A model generated the notes under the pieces. The model searched no databases. It saw only the letters and a program-made list of their open reading frames with translations, and was not told where the DNA came from. Positions 39,229-41,911 of a stretch of 41,911 nucleotides of DNA are shown one piece after another (within the stretch, counting starts at the first letter, position 1; every line of letters begins with the position of its first letter). A program made the translations under genes and the position numbers. The DNA lies in IMG/VR virus record IMGVR_UViG_3300026512_000028, positions 1 to 41,911 of that record. One strand, given 5' to 3'. The stretch is from a virus.

Positions 39229-41511
39229 TTAACTTGAACAGCTCTCGCAGATTTCATATTCTGCTTCAGCTTTTAATGTATTCATATAATATAATGTTTT
39301 TACACCTAATTTTTCAGCTTCAATAATGTCATAAACTATCTCAAATGCACTGTCAGGATTTTTATAATATGCATTTACTGATTGTGATTGATCTAAAAAT
39401 TTTTGTCTAATTGCAGCTAATTCTAAAATTCTTTTTGTGGGAATATCCCAAGCCAATTCATAATACATTCTATTTTTATTAAGATTTGGAACTAAAAATG
39501 GCAATGTATATGTTCCTTCTTTAATTATTTTATATTGTCTTATAGGTTCTATTCCTTCTGTAGAATTTATTACTAAACCACTTGTTTGTGTTGGAGCAAT
39601 TGAAAATAAATTTTCAAATCTAATACCAAACTCTTTTAGCTCTTTTCTTAATGCTTCCCAGTCTTTTTTCATTTCAAAATGATATTCTTTAGGAAGCTTG
39701 CTTAATTCCCAAGGAAATAGTCCTTTATCCCAAGATGTTCCAGAAATTTCTTTGTATTTTCCTCTTTCTTTGGCTAATCTGATAGCTTGCTTAATAAAAT
39801 GATATGTTAAATCTTCAAATAATTCATGAGTAAATTTTAAGGCTTCGTCATCAGTAAATTTCATACCTTTGCTTGCTAATAAATTCGCATAATTATTTAC
39901 GCCTATTCCTATACTTCTTAAATCTCTGTTGAATTTTTCACCTAATCTGACTTTATAGTTGGAAACATCAAAGGCATTGTCCATACCTAATAAAATGCTA
40001 TAAGCCAATTCGTCTTTTTCATTTTCTGTCATTTCATCCCATTTAACTAAATTAACAGAAGAAAGGTTACAAATACCTATTAAACCGTCGTATTTTCTTA
40101 CATTAGTCCATTCATCACTATCAGAATCTTTTACCAGTTTATCTTTAACAAGATTAATAGGTTTTGTTCTATTCACAATTTCAACGCATAAATTGCTCAT
40201 TTTTATGACATCAGGACACACTCTCTGTTCATTTACATTATCCATGCTTAACCAGTAAACATTTCCTGTTTCACTTCTAACTTTAGCATAAAGAAATGCT
40301 AATTCTCTTGCTTTGATTTTTCTTTTTCTAATACCTGGTTTTTTAGAGTAATAATCATACCATTTATCAAATTCATCTCCATATGCTTCAATTAATTCTG
40401 GTGTATCTAAAGGATCAAACAAAAAGATTTCTTCACCATTTTTAATAGCTTCAGAAAATCTCCTATTCCATTTCATTGTATATTTTAATTTTCTAGCTCT
40501 TTCCTCATCAGCACCTCCAGCATCTCTTAACATAATTATCTCAGGAGACTCATAATGCCACCACGCAAAATTAACAACTGCTGCACCACTTCTAACACCT
40601 CTTTGATTAAAGGCTGAAATAACACTTTCAAATAATTTAATAAAGTTAATAACACCAGATGTTTTTCCGACTAAATCTACAATAGCTCCAATAGCTCTTA
40701 ATCTTGTTACATCTAATCCTATCCCACTACCATATTTAGAATAAATTCCCATATCTCTTGCTACTTCTAAAATACTTTCAGAGTCGTCGTCCACTTCTAT
40801 CAGGACGCAACTGGTTGGATTAAAAACTCTTTCTAAAGCATTTACAATCATTGGTGTCGGTGCTGTAAATTTATGTAGAGACAAATCATCATATTTTCTT
40901 TTAATTGTTTCTAACCTGTTTTTATCTTTATAATGTAATTGAATAGCAACAGCCATGTATCTATGCTGTGGTAATTCTAAAAATTTTGTTTTTGTGTATT
41001 TTTTAGAATACTTCTGCATAAATAATTCAAATCCACCAAATGTAAAGAGAAAATCTCTTTCAGGTTTAATATAATTACCAAGCTCTCTTAATTCTTCTTC
41101 TGTAAAGGTATCTAAAATTTCTTTATTATAAACTTTGTATTGAATTCCTTTTTGAAGAACTTCTAAATAATCAGGATATTCATTTCTACTTACATTCCAA
41201 ACATCTTTTCTATATCTTAATATTACTAAATTTTTTGCTATAACATCCCAAATAGGATATAACTCAGAAATAAAATTAGCACAAGTTTCAATAACTTCAT
41301 CCAATAATTTGATAACTGAAATTTTATTTCCTATTTTTAAATCAATTGCCTTTAAAACATCTTTAACAAAAGTTTCGTCATAAGGCTCTTGTATACCTGC
41401 TTCATTAACAGCCCACTTAATGACTTTATAAAGTTTTTCTTCAGAATATGGTTCTTCTCTACCATCTCTTTTTATAACAATATGTTTTTTACCTTCTTTT
41501 AACTCAACCAT
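39229..41511 (-). CDS. nrdA: Ribonucleotide reductase large subunit (class Ia)
   Basis: This 760-residue NrdA reduces ribonucleoside diphosphates to supply DNA precursors. An ATP-cone regulatory domain occupies residues ~8-95 (IVIKRDGREEPYSEEKL). Active site: Cys235 in NPTSCVLIE and Cys481 in IGICNLSSVNL (redox pair), Asn440, Cys442 and Glu444 in SNLCVEI (radical and base), Tyr741-Tyr742 in TLYYMNT (radical relay), and Cys755/Cys758 in the C-terminal tail for reduction by thioredoxin or glutaredoxin. The full length is normal and there is no intein. AAAGGGTAATA precedes ATG 41511. Confidence 0.95.
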   Translation of the reverse strand: MVELKEGKKHIVIKRDGREEPYSEEKLYKVIKWAVNEAGIQEPYDETFVKDVLKAIDLKIGNKISVIKLLDEVIETCANFISELYPIWDVIAKNLVILRYRKDVWNVSRNEYPDYLEVLQKGIQYKVYNKEILDTFTEEELRELGNYIKPERDFLFTFGGFELFMQKYSKKYTKTKFLELPQHRYMAVAIQLHYKDKNRLETIKRKYDDLSLHKFTAPTPMIVNALERVFNPTSCVLIEVDDDSESILEVARDMGIYSKYGSGIGLDVTRLRAIGAIVDLVGKTSGVINFIKLFESVISAFNQRGVRSGAAVVNFAWWHYESPEIIMLRDAGGADEERARKLKYTMKWNRRFSEAIKNGEEIFLFDPLDTPELIEAYGDEFDKWYDYYSKKPGIRKRKIKARELAFLYAKVRSETGNVYWLSMDNVNEQRVCPDVIKMSNLCVEIVNRTKPINLVKDKLVKDSDSDEWTNVRKYDGLIGICNLSSVNLVKWDEMTENEKDELAYSILLGMDNAFDVSNYKVRLGEKFNRDLRSIGIGVNNYANLLASKGMKFTDDEALKFTHELFEDLTYHFIKQAIRLAKERGKYKEISGTSWDKGLFPWELSKLPKEYHFEMKKDWEALRKELKEFGIRFENLFSIAPTQTSGLVINSTEGIEPIRQYKIIKEGTYTLPFLVPNLNKNRMYYELAWDIPTKRILELAAIRQKFLDQSQSVNAYYKNPDSAFEIVYDIIEAEKLGVKTLYYMNTLKAEAEYEICESCSS

Positions 41512-41525
41512 TATTACCCTTTATA

Positions 41526-41911
41526 TTAAAATTCAATTCCCAAATCTTTTAATTGTTCTATATATTCATCAGTATATGATACAATATTTCGCTGAACATT
41601 TTTTTCAATGATTAAATTTCCTGAACTGTCAAACAAAATATTCCCTGAAGGCGTTTTCAACAAAAATATCTTTACAATATCATTTTCTAAAATTTTTTCT
41701 ACAGTTACATCAATGTTTAAATCTTTTTTATAATTTTTTTCAAAAAGTTCTTTATTAAATTTTTTTCCATTCGTTCTGGTGCTTTTTTCATAATATTTAA
41801 ACCATATTGTTTCTTCAAAATTTGTCGTTCCAACATTAATCAAATCAAAAATTGCACTTCTGAAATCACTTTCTGAACAATTTTTTCTTATATTATATCT
41901 TTCAGTAAAAC
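41526..41911 (-). CDS. Unknown protein upstream of nrdA, cut by the window end
   Basis: The frame is open from the right window edge through to the stop at 41526, so the true start is outside; an in-frame TTG at 41843 is not needed as a start. The visible ~127 residues contain a KNCSESDFRSAIFDLINVG segment, an aromatic stretch (ETIWFKYYEKSTR), and a beta hairpin (IFLLKTPSGNILFDSSG). It lies 14 nt before nrdA and is probably part of the same operon. I do not recognise the family. Confidence 0.6.
   Translation of the reverse strand, partial: FTERYNIRKNCSESDFRSAIFDLINVGTTNFEETIWFKYYEKSTRTNGKKFNKELFEKNYKKDLNIDVTVEKILENDIVKIFLLKTPSGNILFDSSGNLIIEKNVQRNIVSYTDEYIEQLKDLGIEF

Noticed and set aside
39229-41511. 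Intein or intron in nrdA, common in phage RNR genes
   Set aside because: The protein is a continuous normal-length NrdA with all active-site residues in order.

Overview
The window is a strongly AT-rich stretch of a T4-like (contractile-tail) bacteriophage genome. Almost everything is coded on the minus strand; only a two-gene spanin pair near 31.6-32.3 kb is on the plus strand. The order portal, prohead core, protease, major capsid protein, neck, sheath, tube, hub and baseplate is that of T4-type myoviruses. The spanin pair (inner-membrane protein plus lipoprotein) implies a Gram-negative host. The low GC would suit an AT-rich host such as a member of the Campylobacterota, but that host guess is inference only.

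Layout from right to left, the direction of most transcription: (1) 32-42 kb is a nucleotide and DNA metabolism block: an unknown gene cut by the window end, nrdA, nrdB, small unknown genes, a SprT-like metallopeptidase whose reading frame is broken, a PP-loop (PAPS-reductase-like) protein, and a type II topoisomerase made from three polypeptides. Three nearly identical sigma70-type promoters drive this block. (2) 31.4-31.6 kb is a divergent control region with inverted repeats, feeding the spanins on the plus strand and a lysine-rich protein on the minus strand. (3) 23-31 kb holds packaging and head genes: putative small terminase, large terminase, portal, a core protein, a protease-scaffold fusion and the capsid protein. 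(4) 18-21.6 kb holds neck and head-accessory genes. (5) 0-18 kb holds sheath, tube, assembly chaperones, tape measure, hub, spike with PAAR tip, baseplate wedge and tail fibres.

Two essential late genes are interrupted in different ways. The large terminase is encoded as two proteins that must be joined by a split intein. Its N-fragment is only 26 residues, and the junction lies inside the Walker A ATPase motif. The major capsid gene is interrupted by an 820-nt group I intron. Its splice sites can be placed from P1 and P10 pairings, and it carries a 150-codon basic ORF in its P9 loop. Mature packaging motor and mature capsid protein therefore both depend on splicing, one at protein level and one at RNA level.

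Other signals: an ATTAAATA motif sits 18-58 nt upstream of nine transcription units and looks like this phage's late promoter. Intrinsic terminators sit at the stop codons of the tube, sheath, capsid, tail and basic-protein genes. The capsid protein and the protease share a motif near their N termini, and the protease-scaffold and an acidic head protein share a C-terminal peptide. Both look like prohead-protease processing or targeting signals.
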